From assembly GCA_947652605.1 (NCBI GenBank), contig OX393580.1, forward strand, positions 19,612,159-19,676,158: a stretch of DNA of 64,000 nucleotides, written 5' to 3'. Under the pieces are notes generated by a model that saw only the letters and a list, made by a program, of their open reading frames with translations, was not told the origin of the DNA and did not search any database. This DNA is from Elmis aenea (lineage: Eukaryota; Arthropoda; Insecta; Coleoptera; Elmidae). A program made the translations under genes and the position numbers. Of the stretch, positions 11,301 through 22,170 are shown piece after piece; positions within the stretch are counted from its first letter, which is position 1; each line of letters begins with the position of its first letter.

Positions 11301-12458
11301 TTTGGGACACCCTGTATAGCATATTCCATACCTTTTGGACACACTGTATATTGTTGGACACGTTTTTAATCACTTATTAATTTTTGCAATTTTTAGTATA
11401 ATTTTAATCCAAACACCAGCATTTAATACCAGGTGGTAAAAATTCAATGAGTGCTGTGGGATGTTCCAGTAACAACAACAGTTGGCAACATTTTTTGTGC
11501 CTGAGGCTGTTTTTTAAGATAAATTGTTAGAAGTTTTAATGATTTTAAAAATTGTCCATAATTTCTTAATTTTCACGATTAAACGAAAGTTTTTTATAAA
11601 GACCTTTAAAAGTCCAAGTTCCCAACTGGTGTAATTGTTTTTAGAGAATTTTAAGAAAATGAAAGCCTTACGTTCGGCTAGTAATCAAAATTACGTTATT
11701 CACACTAACGTTGCTCTCAGGAGTGCGTTCAGGAATTCGAAACTGGTGTGCTGTGTATCAAAAACCTCGAATGCATTGCGTTCAAAATTCGTTTGGTGTG
11801 CACACAATATGCACATTTTACACCCCACCTGGGACTGGTGTGCGGGTGTGCGCACCGGTTGATACACTACAAGGCGCGCACCAACACCAGTTTCGAATTC
11901 CTGAACGCACTCCTGTTAGGAGGGAATTTACCACCTTGTCAATACTTAGAAAGCACCTGCTTAAATGTATTCCTGGTGCTAGTCCTAAATCGCCAAATTT
12001 CGACTTACACCACTTTGTAACTACGGAGCTCATACCAAATAGAAGTGCGATTGCGGCTTGCGCAGAATAAATAAGGCTTAAAACGATTGCCTACCTGCAT
12101 GTTGTTTGATGGTCTATTAAATCCTCCATTTTAATCTTGGCCAAACACCCGTCGGCTTCATAACGACAAGGAAACTTTAACAACGCTGTTATACCCTCCA
12201 GTAAATAGGCCCTAGTATCCTTAATATTTGCGTTACACGTGGGACATTTCATTAGTTTTAATCGGCACAATTTGCATATATTATGACCTGAGGACGTAAT
12301 TCAATTACTGACTTATCAATTTCGGTAAAAAAATAAAGGTAACCTCGACGTAATGATTGTTATTTACCTGTATTGCACGTATAAATCGGTGGTTGAAGAT
12401 AATTTAAACAAACTGGACACTCAATTAGTTGTAAGATACTCGAATTTAAACTTGCCAT
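8387..12458 (-). CDS. SIAH/sina-like RING E3 ubiquitin ligase (5 exons, 253 aa)
   Basis: Exons, minus strand: 12458-12368, 12287-12095, 8967-8805, 8752-8624, 8572-8387. All junctions are GT-AG and phases agree (coding length 762 nt including stop). Residues 14-48 form a C3HC4 RING (C14, C17, C28, H32, C35, C38, C45, C48). Residues 71-94 are a C-x6-C-x11-H-x3-C zinc finger and 101-124 a C-x6-C-x11-H-x3-H finger. The remainder is the beta-rich C-terminal domain expected for substrate binding. The spacings match the SIAH family, which transfers ubiquitin from E2 enzymes to bound targets. The length is slightly under the usual 280 or so residues. It is probably one of the diverged insect SIAH-like paralogs rather than sina itself. 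The ATG is the first in exon 1. AATAAA signals lie near 8232 and 8242. Intron 2 (8968-12094) is filled with mobile DNA. Confidence 0.88.
9119..11348. mobile_element. Outer fold-back element, split by a second fold-back
   Basis: The ends are TACAGTGTGTCCAAAAGGTA and, inverted, TACCTTTTGGACACACTGTA. The left arm (9119-about 9290) pairs with 9714-9850 plus 11317-11348, because the inner element (9851-11316) sits in the right arm. Unpaired spacer lies between about 9290 and 9714. It lies in intron 2 of the SIAH-like gene. No transposase is encoded, and TA appears at both borders. Confidence 0.8.
9851..11316. mobile_element. Inner fold-back element with about 600-bp arms
   Basis: It starts TACAGGGTGTCCCAAATTCG and ends with the inverse, CGAATTTGGGACACCCTGTA. 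The arms pair over about 9851-10465 and 10711-11316, with a loop of roughly 245 bases. The two mirror-image ORFs (9880-10122 plus, 11045-11344 minus) are products of the palindrome, not genes. Comparison with the undisturbed arm of the outer element shows insertion at a TA site without a longer duplication. Confidence 0.85.
11369..12094. repeat. Intronic segment duplicated at 16938-17461
   Basis: This part of intron 2, together with exon 2 and intron 1 up to about 12371, has a diverged direct copy at 16938-18915. Shared blocks include AGGTGGTAAAAATTCAATGA, AATTTACCACCTTGT and ACCAAATAGAAGTGCGATTG. Confidence 0.8.
11719..11914. mobile_element. 196-bp MITE with 30-bp perfect terminal repeats
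   Basis: The ends are AGGAGTGCGTTCAGGAATTC, continuing GAAACTGGTG, and its exact inverse. The paralogous segment at 17268-17285 reads straight through (GCTCTCA then GTTAGGAGG), giving a natural empty site. No target duplication is apparent. Nearby ORFs (11635-12070 in several frames) result from this palindrome. Confidence 0.85.
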
Positions 12459-12642
12459 GGTGAATTAATCGTGAGCACATCTATAACTCTTCACCGACAA
12501 ACGTGGACAGAAATGATTGTACGGCAAACGAGTTTGCGAACCATATGGACCTTGCTTATCAAAAAACAAAAACTTGACTTTAAAATATTCCGCGGGTTTG
12601 CCTATTGTTACATGAAAAATATTTCTACATTTAATTGCGTTA

Positions 12643-12833
12643 TACAGGGTGTCCCAGCCAAGACAAATTATTCGATAGCTCTGTTATTAGTAATAATATT
12701 TAAAAAAGTTAAACATAAAAGTTGTTTGTAATCATTACCTACATAACCTAAAACTATTTTCAACTATACACAGAGTTTTATTTTGCGCTCTGATACTAAA
12801 CATTGTTTTTTTTTATAAAGAACACCCTGTGTA
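12643..12833. mobile_element. Small TACAGGGTG-type MITE upstream of the SIAH-like gene
   Basis: The ends are TACAGGGTGTCCCAGCC and ACACCCTGTGTA. It is 191 bp long and about 185 bp upstream of the start codon of the minus-strand gene, so it may sit in the promoter or 5' UTR region. Confidence 0.6.
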
Positions 12834-13263
12834 TTTTGTAATTTTTGGATGTAAAATTAAATTCTCTTTAAAAAATATTATAGGTTGTTTATGTCCAAAA
12901 TGAACCGTTTTTGAGTTATTAACGTTTTTTTGAAATATTTGACAGATGCAGACCTTTATAAAAATATTTATATTTATTAACCTAACAACACTAAGTCGCG
13001 ACATCAAATGTCACCGTGTGGAACTACCCTTAATAGTTCTAAAGCTTCATTCACCAAGAGATTTGCAAATATTTTTAAGCACTTTTTTTCAATAATACTA
13101 TGACGACGCCGTGCGATGCTCATGGTAACAAACTTTAAACTAAACTTTCCTCTACCAAACTACTAGCTGTGTGTAGACGGTTACTTTACCAAAATTAGTA
13201 GAGTATAGTGATTTGGAGAAATAGTAAGCTAGTATACTCTACTACTAACTCTACTAATGTAAA
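12834..13263. other. Intergenic, nothing recognised
   Basis: A short stretch near 13150-13260 has repeated ACTACTA/TAGTAG runs (weak inverted repeat) that may be a decayed MITE end. No gene. Confidence 0.3.
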
Positions 13264-14881
13264 CTAGGCTTTAGGGTGACCAGGTAAATTGTTGCTTGAA
13301 TCGCCAAAAGAGCGCGCTGAAGTAGCCAAAATCGCCAACAGAGGACGCTGATGTTAGCCAAAATCGCCAACTCACTTTCTTTATTTAGTTGAAATTGGAA
13401 CAGGAAAAATATGTGATCAAGGGTTTAAAAAAATATTAAAGACCAAAAACTCAAACATAATTCACATAAATTCAACAAAATCAGAATTACATGTAAACAT
13501 AACATACAGTGCTGCGCAAAAGTATGGAAACAGACCGATATTATTGAAGATATTACAATAAAATTTGGTATCTGACCGTTATCGTATGTTCCAGAGTTGA
13601 TGAAAAATCGCGATATAACGGAAAACATCAATTTTACTTATAAAATAGGCTTATTGTTTTTGAAGGACAATTAAATTTTCTATAAAACTAAGAAAATATA
13701 AGGTGTAGTATTTAAAGAAAAATGAGTTTTTATATGTTTAAAGTTTCACTATTTTGACCAAGCGTAAAAAGGGCTCTGTATGATGTTTTAAAAATGTAGA
13801 AAAACGTTAATTAATTTATTGTCAATTTCATTCGTAGACTTATCGCCATCTAGAGGTAATTTATGTCGAAAAGTTCCCGATATTTCAATAGGCTTCTGAA
13901 CTCCGAACTTACGTTTACTATTACGTAAAAGTAAAATGACAATGTTAACTTTCATTTATAATACGCTTGCGCTTGCGAAGCGAATAACACCAACTTTTCT
14001 CTGCTCTCTATAGAATTTTTCCAGTTGTACATATTTTATCCGCAACATTAAAAATATGGGTTTAAGGCGCCAGAAATAAGTTCGCACCCCGGCGATTAAC
14101 CCCTTAACGTACACTTACATTTCGACAAGTCGGTCAAAAACGTATCACTTTTTTTTATTGAAGAAATGTATTGCTAGGACATAATTAATATAAAAAAAAC
14201 AATTTTCAGTGGCGCAGCAAGTATATTTTAACTTGGGGGGCACAAGTTTTAAAAATTAATGTTTTGTCAAAAACTCCTAAAAACGGAAATCTAAACAATT
14301 AACATCATTAAAAATGGAGAAAAATAAAGAAAAAAATTAAAATTAAGCATAAAAACGTTTACAAAAAACCTCTATAACATTTAGTTCTATTTTTATAAAT
14401 AATGAAATTATGGTCAATTTTCAAAAACGTTGAAATTTCATTTTTCGTCTGTAGTGCCTAAATGGAAAGTGATACGAAAAATCTGATAACACGGGCGTGT
14501 TCATCTCAAAAAAATAACCCTAGAGACCGATATCAAATTTTTGCTAACTATTACGGTAACCGAGATATCCCGTAAAACATTCGAATTTAGTCCACCTGCG
14601 TAACACGGACAACAATTTAAAAAAGACCAGTAACCATAATAATTCAAAATAAGTCTAAATTATTTTAATAGTTCGATACTGCGACATCTACAATGCAATA
14701 GTAAACTATTATAAAGAAGTTTTCCATGAAATGAGCCACAGAATGAGCAAATAAAGATGTTTCATTACACGCAACGGACGCTCGGGAGTCGGGACGTATA
14801 CGAGAGCGTGTAAAATTGCCAGTACGGCGCGCTCGTAGACGTCACGAGCGCGTACGTTAAGGGGTTAATACCAACGGCGCG
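13264..14881 (+). repeat. Dispersed repeat B, copy 1 (interrupted)
   Basis: This repeat has an inverted copy at about 62503-62886. It starts AGGGTGACCAGGTAAATTG, passes through CCAAAATCGCCAACTCACTT, contains a nested TACAGTGCTGCGCAAAAGTA unit from 13505, and ends GGCGCGCCACTG. A piggyBac-type element (14100-14864) splits it at TTAA. The 13561-14030 interior resembles the fold-back at 53334-55135. No protein is encoded. Confidence 0.7.
14100..14864. mobile_element. Non-autonomous piggyBac-type element
   Basis: The terminal repeats are CCCCTTAACGTAC and GTACGTTAAGGGG, flanked on both sides by TTAA (14096-14099 and 14865-14868). TTAA is the hallmark target of piggyBac transposases. The uninterrupted site exists in the inverted copy near 62520 (GATTAATAACAACGG on the opposite strand). 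No transposase remains in its 765 bp. A CAGTGGCGCAGCAAG motif at about 14210 may be a decayed hAT end inside it. Confidence 0.85.
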
Positions 14882-16937
14882 CCACTGCAATTCCAACATT
14901 GAATTTTATAAAAGCAATAAAATCCGTGATAGTCAACAATTGTTCAAATTTTCCCCGGTTGATGCCGCTGATATTCTTAAAATAATAGGTGAGCTGAAAA
15001 GTGAAGCAACTGGACACGATAACTTAAAACAAACATAGATATTTTAAGATTATGCTGTCCACTGTTGATTCCCTATATTACTCATATCAGTAATTCTTTC
15101 TTGGCTACTAACATGTTCCCTGAAAGTTGGAAAAAATCAATAATTATACCAGTTCCAAAAGTATCAAATCCAAGCGAGTTTAAAAATTTCAGCATTTTGC
15201 CAGTTTTATCAAAAATTTTAGAAAAAGTAATGAATATTCAATTAAGAAAATATCTAAATGACAATCGCATATTACCTAACATTCAATCTGGATTTAGACC
15301 TAATCGAAGTTGCACAACGACATTACTTTATGTCACCGACGAAATAATATCAGCTACTGACTCAAACAATATAACAGCACTTACATTACTTGACTACAGC
15401 AAATCCTTTGATACCATTAATCACCCTGTATTATTAGCGATTCTTGAAAGTATCCGATTGTCATCATCGGGTCTAAAATTATTTCATAGCTATTAATCCA
15501 ACAGATTTCGAAACGTGAAAGTTTTGCAGGTGCTCTCAGTTTGAAGCTGTAAACAAAGGTGGTCCACAGGGCTCTATCCTAGGACCACTGCTGTTCATAA
15601 TATACACTTCTACTTTTTACAAATAAAATGAAAATGTTTGCTGATGATTGCCAGCTATTGCATTCTTCTTCATTAAAGGATTATCATAATGCAATATCTA
15701 ATATCAATATAGATCGATTCTATAAATGCAATTTCAAGAAAACACAATCTTATAATTAATCCTAATAAGTCTGTCGTTGTTCTATTCGGTAGGGTTAATA
15801 AAATCAATTATTTGAAGGATCATATTGATGTTCGTATTGATGAAGCTTCTGTTCCAATTAAACAGAAAGCTCGAAATTTAGGTTTAGTTGTGAGGAATAC
15901 ATTCAGATATCAAACACAAGGAAATAATTATATTAAGAAAAGTTTGTTAAACCACAAATTAATTTTTCGTCACAGACAATACTTAACTTCTAAAATTAAA
16001 ACGATGCTAGATAACTCTCTCGTGTTGTCTCATTTCAATTACTGCAGTGAAATTTATGGTCCATCTATAACTATAAGCCAGGGGTTTGGAGCAGTCCAAT
16101 TTCCGCTCCCGCTCCGCTCCGCGCTCCAAATATTAATAAAATAAGTTTTTTTATTTAAAAATTTGTTTTTTAAAACAAAGCTAAAATTTTATGAGATATG
16201 TGGAAATGGACCAAAAATTACAATATTTGACCCTAAGAAACAAGTGAAGTTAAATAAATGAACAAATTATTGATCTTAAAAAGAAAAAAAAGTTCTTTAA
16301 AATTTTTCAAAATTCAAATACAAAATAATGAAAATTAATATTCAGAAGTTACATTATAATAATTTTACTTCAAAAAAATCAAATTGAGTTTATTTTTAAT
16401 TTTATTAAATACTACACCCATGAGAATGATTCATTAAAAAAAAAAAAATTGTTTATAATAGTAAAGTGGAGCAGTGGAGCAATCAAAATTATTTGCTCCG
16501 CGCTCCGCTCCCGCTCCGGGCAAAAACCCATTGCTCCACTGCTCCGCGCTCCAGCTCCGCGCTCCGCTCCAAACCCCTGCTCTGTAACACTAGATCAATC
16601 TAATCGAATTCAGAGAGTTCAACATTTTTGCTTGCGTTTGATATTTGGAATCAGGAAATACGATCATATCTCTCATAACTCATAAACTAGTTGATCTTAA
16701 ATGGCTAAACATAGCGAACAGAAACAAGCTACAACTTGTTGTTCTTTGTCACAGAGTGATTTCTCAAAAACAACCGGCTTACTTATACAATAAAATTAAA
16801 TTTTGCACAGACGTTTGTTCATACTCTAAATCTTAGGTATAAAAGGTTAATATTTCCACCATTTCATAGGACTGCTTTGTTTGAGCGTTTATTTCAGTAT
16901 CAGTTGAACAAAATTTATAATGAAATTCCAATTGACG
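14882..16937 (+). pseudogene. Non-LTR retrotransposon (LINE) reverse transcriptase, broken
   Basis: Reading frames in order: a pre-RT segment FSPVDAADILKIIGELKSEA (about 14945-15005); the RT core from 15065, with FPESWKKSIIIPVPK, QSGFRPNRSCTTTL and LLDYSKSFDTINH (first catalytic Asp, about 15400); QGSILGPLLFIIYT (about 15570-15605); and FADD (about 15636-15650). A C-terminal part at 15812-16070 continues at 16588-16935, ending in NEIPIDVFNYL. Frameshifts and a small deletion separate the pieces. The endonuclease domain is missing, so the copy is 5'-truncated. A 501-bp hAT-like insert (16079-16579) splits the C-terminal part. It is dead but quite complete for RT. Confidence 0.85.
16079..16579. 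mobile_element. hAT-like MITE rich in GCTCC repeats
   Basis: The ends are CAGGGGTTTGGAGC and, inverted, GCTCCAAACCCCTG. Subterminal CGCTCCGCTCC-type repeats occur at both ends. It interrupts the LINE coding sequence. The flanking octamers (CTATAAGC and CTCTGTAA) do not match well, so the target duplication has decayed or the boundary is inexact. Confidence 0.75.
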
Positions 16938-18915
16938 TTTTTAATTACTTATTGATTTTTGCAATTTTTGCCGTAATTTTGATCTAAACACCAGGTGGTA
17001 AAAATTCAATGAGATATCCCAGTAACAATAACCGTTGGCAAAAATCTTTGTGCCAGGGGCTGTTTTTTAAGATAAATTGTTAGATTTGTAGTAACAGTGT
17101 TCATGATTTTAAAAATTGTCAATAGTTTCTTAGTTTTCACAATGATTAAACGAAACCTTTGATAGTTCAGGTTTCCAACTGGTGTAATTGTTTTTTAAAT
17201 TTTTTTTAAGAGAATCAAGGCTTTACGTTCGTCTACTAATCAAAATTACGTGATTCACACTTAGTTTGCTCTCAGTTAGGAGGAAATTTACCACCTTGTT
17301 TCTACTTACAAAGCACATCTCCTTAAATATATTCCTGGTCCTAAATCGCCAAATTTCGACATACACCACTTGGTAACTAAAGAGCTCATACCAAATAGAA
17401 GTGCGATTGTGGCTTGCGCAGAATAAATGAGGCTTAAAACGATCAGTTGCCTCTTGCCTACCTGCATGTTATTCGATGATCTATTAATCCTCTTTTAATC
17501 TTGGCCCGAAATCCGTCAGCTTCAACCGCTTCATAACGATAAGGAAACTTCAACAACGCGGTTATATCCTCCAGTAAATAGGCCCTAGTATCCTTAAAAC
17601 TTCCGTAAAGGGGGCTACACACCTTCCGTTTATCTGCGCAGTTATCTGTTGTAAATAACTGTGTGAAAATCTGTACAATTATCTGAACTGAAGGTGTGTA
17701 GGATACCTACAGTTTTTGGCTCAGTTCCGTCCGATTTTTACTTAGTTCTCTCTTTACCTTCGACAGGTTTGGTTCTAACTGTATTCTTAAATAAATAAAG
17801 TTCAATGGTTGACAGAAAAAGAAGAACCGCAGTTTGTTGCATAATTGCAGCTGTGTTGCTAGAAGAAGAAGTTTTTTAATTAAAACATCGTAGGCTGCCG
17901 CTTTTTTAACACGGTTGGAATAAGATACGCATTCGATATCCCAAAGTTAGGGAAAGGACCAGTAGCCGTCGATAATAGTTATTTATTTAATCAGTGGGAT
18001 AAAGGCATCATTAAACATACGAGTGCGTGGTTTGCCCGACGAGGGCGTTAGCCCAAGTCGGGTAAAAGCACGAGTATGTTTAAAGCCTTTATCACACGTA
18101 TTAAATACAACTTTTTATCTACGACTGCCCAAAATTGAAAAAATATATATTATTTTGTAAGATGAAGTATCTATTTTCTGTTAAACGTTATAATTTTTTA
18201 ATTTACAATCGAATAGTTTGGTATTCAATCGCATAGCAACCAGGCAGTTTGGCATTTGACAGCATAGCAACCAGGCAATTTGTCTGTCAAAAATATTACA
18301 GTTTTTGTAATTTCTCTTTTCGTGATGAAAATTTTGGGATAAAACATGTATATATAATTACGAGCGTATAAATAATTGTAACAATTGTAAAGTTTTTGTC
18401 AAAAATTGTCCTATCAAAATGAGTTGTATAATGATTTCTTATCCCACTCAGTGCGGTAAGAAGCTTCATTATCTAACGCAAATGAATGTCATAATAGCTT
18501 CTTATCAACTTATCATAGCAGTCGTAGATAAATGCTATTAACGAATCTTTTTTTGAGACCGTAGTCATCGTGTAGGCACATAATCAAAAACAACTGAACA
18601 AACTGTACGATAAACTGCATAAACTGTGCAGGTTATCGTTGCAAAAGAGGGTCCGAATGCACAGACTTTTTATCTGCGTGAAAACCGGTCTAAACTGCGC
18701 AGTTCATACAGTTTATCGCTCAGACATGACGTCACACGTGATAAACTGCACAGATAAACGGAAGGTGTGTAGCCCCCTTTACACGTGGGACATTTCGTTA
18801 GGTTTAATCGGCACTCTTTGCATATATTATGACCTGAGAACGTAATTCAATTACTGAACTTATCAATTTCAGTTTTTAAAAAAAGGTAACGTCGACGTAA
18901 AGATTGTTATTTACC
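16938..18915 (-). pseudogene. Partial duplicate of the SIAH-like gene (exon 2 region)
   Basis: This copies part of intron 2, all of exon 2 and intron 1 of the gene at 8387-12458, and ends a few bases into exon 1. The exon 2 equivalent runs 18833-17462, split by a 1170-bp MITE (17609-18778). The RING part keeps ICKECRLNLTKCPTC, but the zinc finger has lost both leading cysteines (FPYRYEA and DGFRAK where the gene has FPCRYEA and DGCLAK). It also has a 9-nt insertion and a small deletion. Exons 1 and 3-5 are absent, so no functional product is expected. Confidence 0.85.
17609..18778. mobile_element. PIF/Harbinger-type MITE inside the pseudo-exon
   Basis: The terminal repeats are AGGGGGCTACACACCTTCCG and, inverted, CGGAAGGTGTGTAGCCCCCT, extending through (A/C)GATAAACGG. 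Trinucleotides TAA (17606-17608) and TTA (18779-18781) flank it, consistent with the 3-bp TWA duplication of PIF/Harbinger elements. The intact gene (near 12220) lacks it, giving an empty site. An internal stretch (about 17970-18545) has its own inverted repeats around TGATGCCTTTATCCC and CTTTATCAC, probably a nested older element. Confidence 0.8.
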
Positions 18916-19012
18916 TGTGCTGTAAGGATACTAAACTAATAGGACGTCTCATCCGACAAAATTCGTAAACATGTCGACGACTAAAGAGTGATATTAATGC
19001 GTCACCTACAGC

Positions 19013-20473
19013 TAATGTGACCATACGTCCCGTTTTGAACGGGACCGTCCCGTTTTCAGGTAGCCTATCCCGTTGTCCCGAAGCACAGCTTCGGGACGCT
19101 GAAATGTCCCGTTTTCAGAAAGACAGCCATCTACGATAACAATTTAAAAAAAAGGGTTAAAATTCAGTCATCGGCGGTAGCGAGGCGATGACGGCTTGCG
19201 CAATACGTCTCAATCAAACATACAGCTTGTCAAATATAGCTCTGCGGCTGAGGTCCTAATAATAAGCCGGGTCCAGATTTGCGAGCAAAAGTGGGAACCG
19301 AATATAGCGCAGTCCACCATTTCAGCGAGCCTGCCTCTTAATAGTTTAATACGACCACAGGTTCGCGAGTGCAACAAAAAACAAAACCGCAGTCAGCCAA
19401 GTGTTGGTATTTAGCAGGCTCGCTAAAATGATGGATTGCGCTAGGTTCGATTCGCACTTTTGCTCGCAAATCTGTACCCGGCTTAACGGTACACGAAAAA
19501 CCTGAATGCGTAGTAAACTAGAATGACTAGGACCTGCACTCCTGCACTTGCTCATTTGCGAACTTAAATTGTTACAAGTACCTAAGTACGTGCATCTTTC
19601 TTGAAGATTGATTATTGTTTTTTTTTTATCGCAGTGTGTTACTGTATTCACACTTCATTTTAACAATGCCTAAACGCAAGTGCACTTTTAATGAACTTAC
19701 AAACTAAGTACCCGTTTGTTAAGCAAAGAAATACTCCATTAAAAGGATCTCTTAATAAATTTTCACAATAATTTGAAATTTTTGAAGTACATATTTAATA
19801 AAAATACAAGTTATTGGTACCGATAGATTCGTTAGAAGATGCTTGATTTAAATAACCGCTAGTACCAGCATGGTTTCATCTAAAAAAATTGACTTTTTGT
19901 CAAAAAACCGATTCCACAACCTTCAAAGTCAATTAAAGTAACCTAAATATCGTTTAAAATTTACAAAAACGTTTTTTGGACAATTGTTGACATAATAAAA
20001 ATCAATTTGTGCAGGTCACGGCATCCTTAACAAATAACTAAATTTTGTTTAAAAATATTTTTGAGGTTATAAAAATTAACCAAAATAGTGCATTTGTATC
20101 CAAAATCACTTCCTCTTTCCAAAAATATAAAAATATACAGGGTGTTCCATTAAAAATAACAAAGTTGGGGTCATTTCCGGCGAAACCGGAAGTGAAACAA
20201 ATGTGTGCATGTGCTCAAAAAGCCCGGTTTTTTGCACATATCATATGTCTAAAATTTCATTTATTTAAAATCAAAACTAAAGAAAAAAAAAGGGGTGTAC
20301 CACACTTCATTTACACCCGGTATAAATTCTTTATTTTTACGAGTACATTCGTTCTTTTCATTAATAAATAAAAACTATGAAGAAATATGCGTTTTTTTTT
20401 GAATACATATACCTACTATTATCTAAAAATCACTAGATGTCCCGTTTTGAGGAAAAAATAAATGGTCACGTTA
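19013..20473. mobile_element. hAT-like element with GTCCCGTTTT termini
   Basis: The left end is TAATGTGACCATACGTCCCG and the right end (inverted) TAACGTGACCATT. Flanking octamers CCTACAGC and CCTATGGC agree at six of eight positions, fitting an aged 8-bp duplication. The subterminal region repeats TCCCGTTTT. It contains an internal palindrome (about 19225-19330 against 19400-19490) and a copy of the 257-bp repeat also found at 55738. No transposase seen. Confidence 0.65.
20066..20322 (+). repeat. 257-bp direct repeat, copy 1 (second copy 55738-55994)
   Basis: Both copies share TTATAAAAATTAACCAAAAT, a TACAG(G/A)(G/A)TGTTCC terminus, GGCGAAACCGGAAGTGAAAC, and end near TTACACCCGGTAT. The TACAGGGTG start and ACACCC end suggest a small MITE carried together with flanking sequence. 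The ORF 20045-20371 over it is fortuitous. Confidence 0.75.
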
Positions 20474-20802
20474 CCTATGGCGTCACATATGACGCCCTAC
20501 AAATGTTATTTATAAAGTGACAGATATGTAATATGTCACACATGTATAAGTTCAGGTTTATGTAAATCGACTTATTTCGTTTATGAGAAACCTTATCTTA
20601 TTTGCAATGATATTAACAAGAACATATTTAACAAAAAAAATAAATTATTGGTGAGCTATTCTATTGATGTCGTCAAGCTATAATTTGGAACTTGTCATGT
20701 AACATGAAATCTAAGACATAGGTTCAAGGATACTAAACTAATAGGATGGCCCATTCCCATAAGACTAATTGTATTACTGAGCTTTCTGAAAGTGATGTCA
20801 TT

Positions 20803-21283
20803 AGGCCCTTTCGTTTTAACAACTAACTGAAGTGATTCTATCACATCACTTTGATTTGACGCGTTCGATTTACTGTTGAACTGATATTAAAGTGAAACAT
20901 ATCAGTTGAACTGATGTAGCTCTCGACCTAAATCACTTTAACTGAATCATTCATTTCAGTTGTGACGTCATCACATAACCTCAAAATTACATGGTCGTAC
21001 TATTGTTATTTAGTTTAATCTACGGACAATTAATGCAAAAATGAATACTTTTGAGTGTATAATAGTGGTAATATCAAAACTAAAATTAATTATTAGTAAT
21101 ACTGCATTCTACCTCTGATTTTATAAACTATGAAATAACCTAAAAACTTTGACAGATAGTAAATTGTCAGAGACACCGGTTACAAGCGTTCGTTTTACTT
21201 CAATAATTTCATTTAGTCACGTGACCGTTTTATGACGTTTTCTGAAGTGATAGAATCACTTGCTGTGTAAAACGAAAGGCCCT
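20803..21283. mobile_element. 481-bp MITE with AGGCCCTTTCG termini
   Basis: The ends are AGGCCCTTTCGTTTTA and TAAAACGAAAGGCCCT, flanked by ATT on both sides. The interior has near-palindromic GTGA(T/C)...TCAC blocks (GAAGTGATTCTATCACATCA and the GATAGAATCACTT inverse). The superfamily is uncertain; a 3-bp duplication would fit PIF/Harbinger. Confidence 0.7.
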
Positions 21284-21286
21284 ATT

Positions 21287-21832
21287 AATAACGCAAAAAT
21301 ATTTAAACCGATGCCTTAGATTTTATATTGAATGACATTTAAATGTTGACATAAGTCAAAAACATTATTTAAAAGGTGCGTATTTATAAGCTTACACGAT
21401 TTGATCGTTGGTAATATGGTAATGATTCTTAATGTTAAAAAACATCACTTGTTTGCTTATATACTGCACACTTCTGTTCTAATTTAATATGCTTGCATAA
21501 AAAGCTACAAAATTTATATTTAGCGTTATTGCTGCACGGATGTAAAGATATTATTTTTATACCCATAAGGATGCAAAAAAAATTCTTGTAATATGTTATT
21601 GCTTCGTAGATCTTTTGTATAATGTCTTTATTCATTGGCCGCGTAACCCGTAACTGCAACTGCCTTAAAAACATGACGTATTTTTGATGCAACAGCAGTT
21701 TTAAAAACTTGTGTTACCATTATCATGTAGTAGGTTTTTAAGTAAGATATTCTATTAAAAAGTATTAGTAACAATTCCCTGATGAAGTCTATGTATATAT
21801 TATGTATAATATCTTTGTAATAATCTTAACTT
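21287..21832. other. Intergenic, nothing recognised
   Basis: No terminal repeats or coding motifs; the minus-strand ORF 21435-21692 has no domain. Confidence 0.35.
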
Positions 21833-22170
21833 TAAAGGCCAATTCCCACTTGGCAGTGCAGCGGCGGCGCAGCGACAGCGCAGCGCTGCACTGCAGTACT
21901 GCTTCTAATAATATCCTTGTTTTTAAATGGAGCAATTCTCACATAGGCAGCGCAGCGCGGCAGCAGCGCAGCGCGGCAAAATCCAATGCTGTCGAGAGCG
22001 TTGGATGCTGCCGCGACGTCGCTGCGCTGCCATGTGAGAATTGAAAAGCGGCAAATACTGCTACAGTGCTTATTCGGCCAAATTAAAATCTCGCCATTTA
22101 TCGGTTGGAGGCACCTAATTAGCAAATATTACTGCATATTGAATACAAGTACTGGTTGTGTTTTCATTAT

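Larger units (their letters stand above)
18925..20755. repeat. Direct repeat pair bordering a hAT-bearing block
   Basis: The string AAGGATACTAAACTAATAGG occurs near 18926-18945 and again near 20728-20747. Between them lies GTCAC-rich sequence and the hAT-like element 19013-20473. Sequence related to 20480-20550 recurs inverted near 24600-24670. This could be the end repeat of a longer unclassified element. Confidence 0.45.

Noticed and set aside
11635..12070. Four overlapping ORFs on both strands
   Set aside because: They result from the 196-bp palindromic MITE and flanking intron; no domain, and they overlap the SIAH-like intron.
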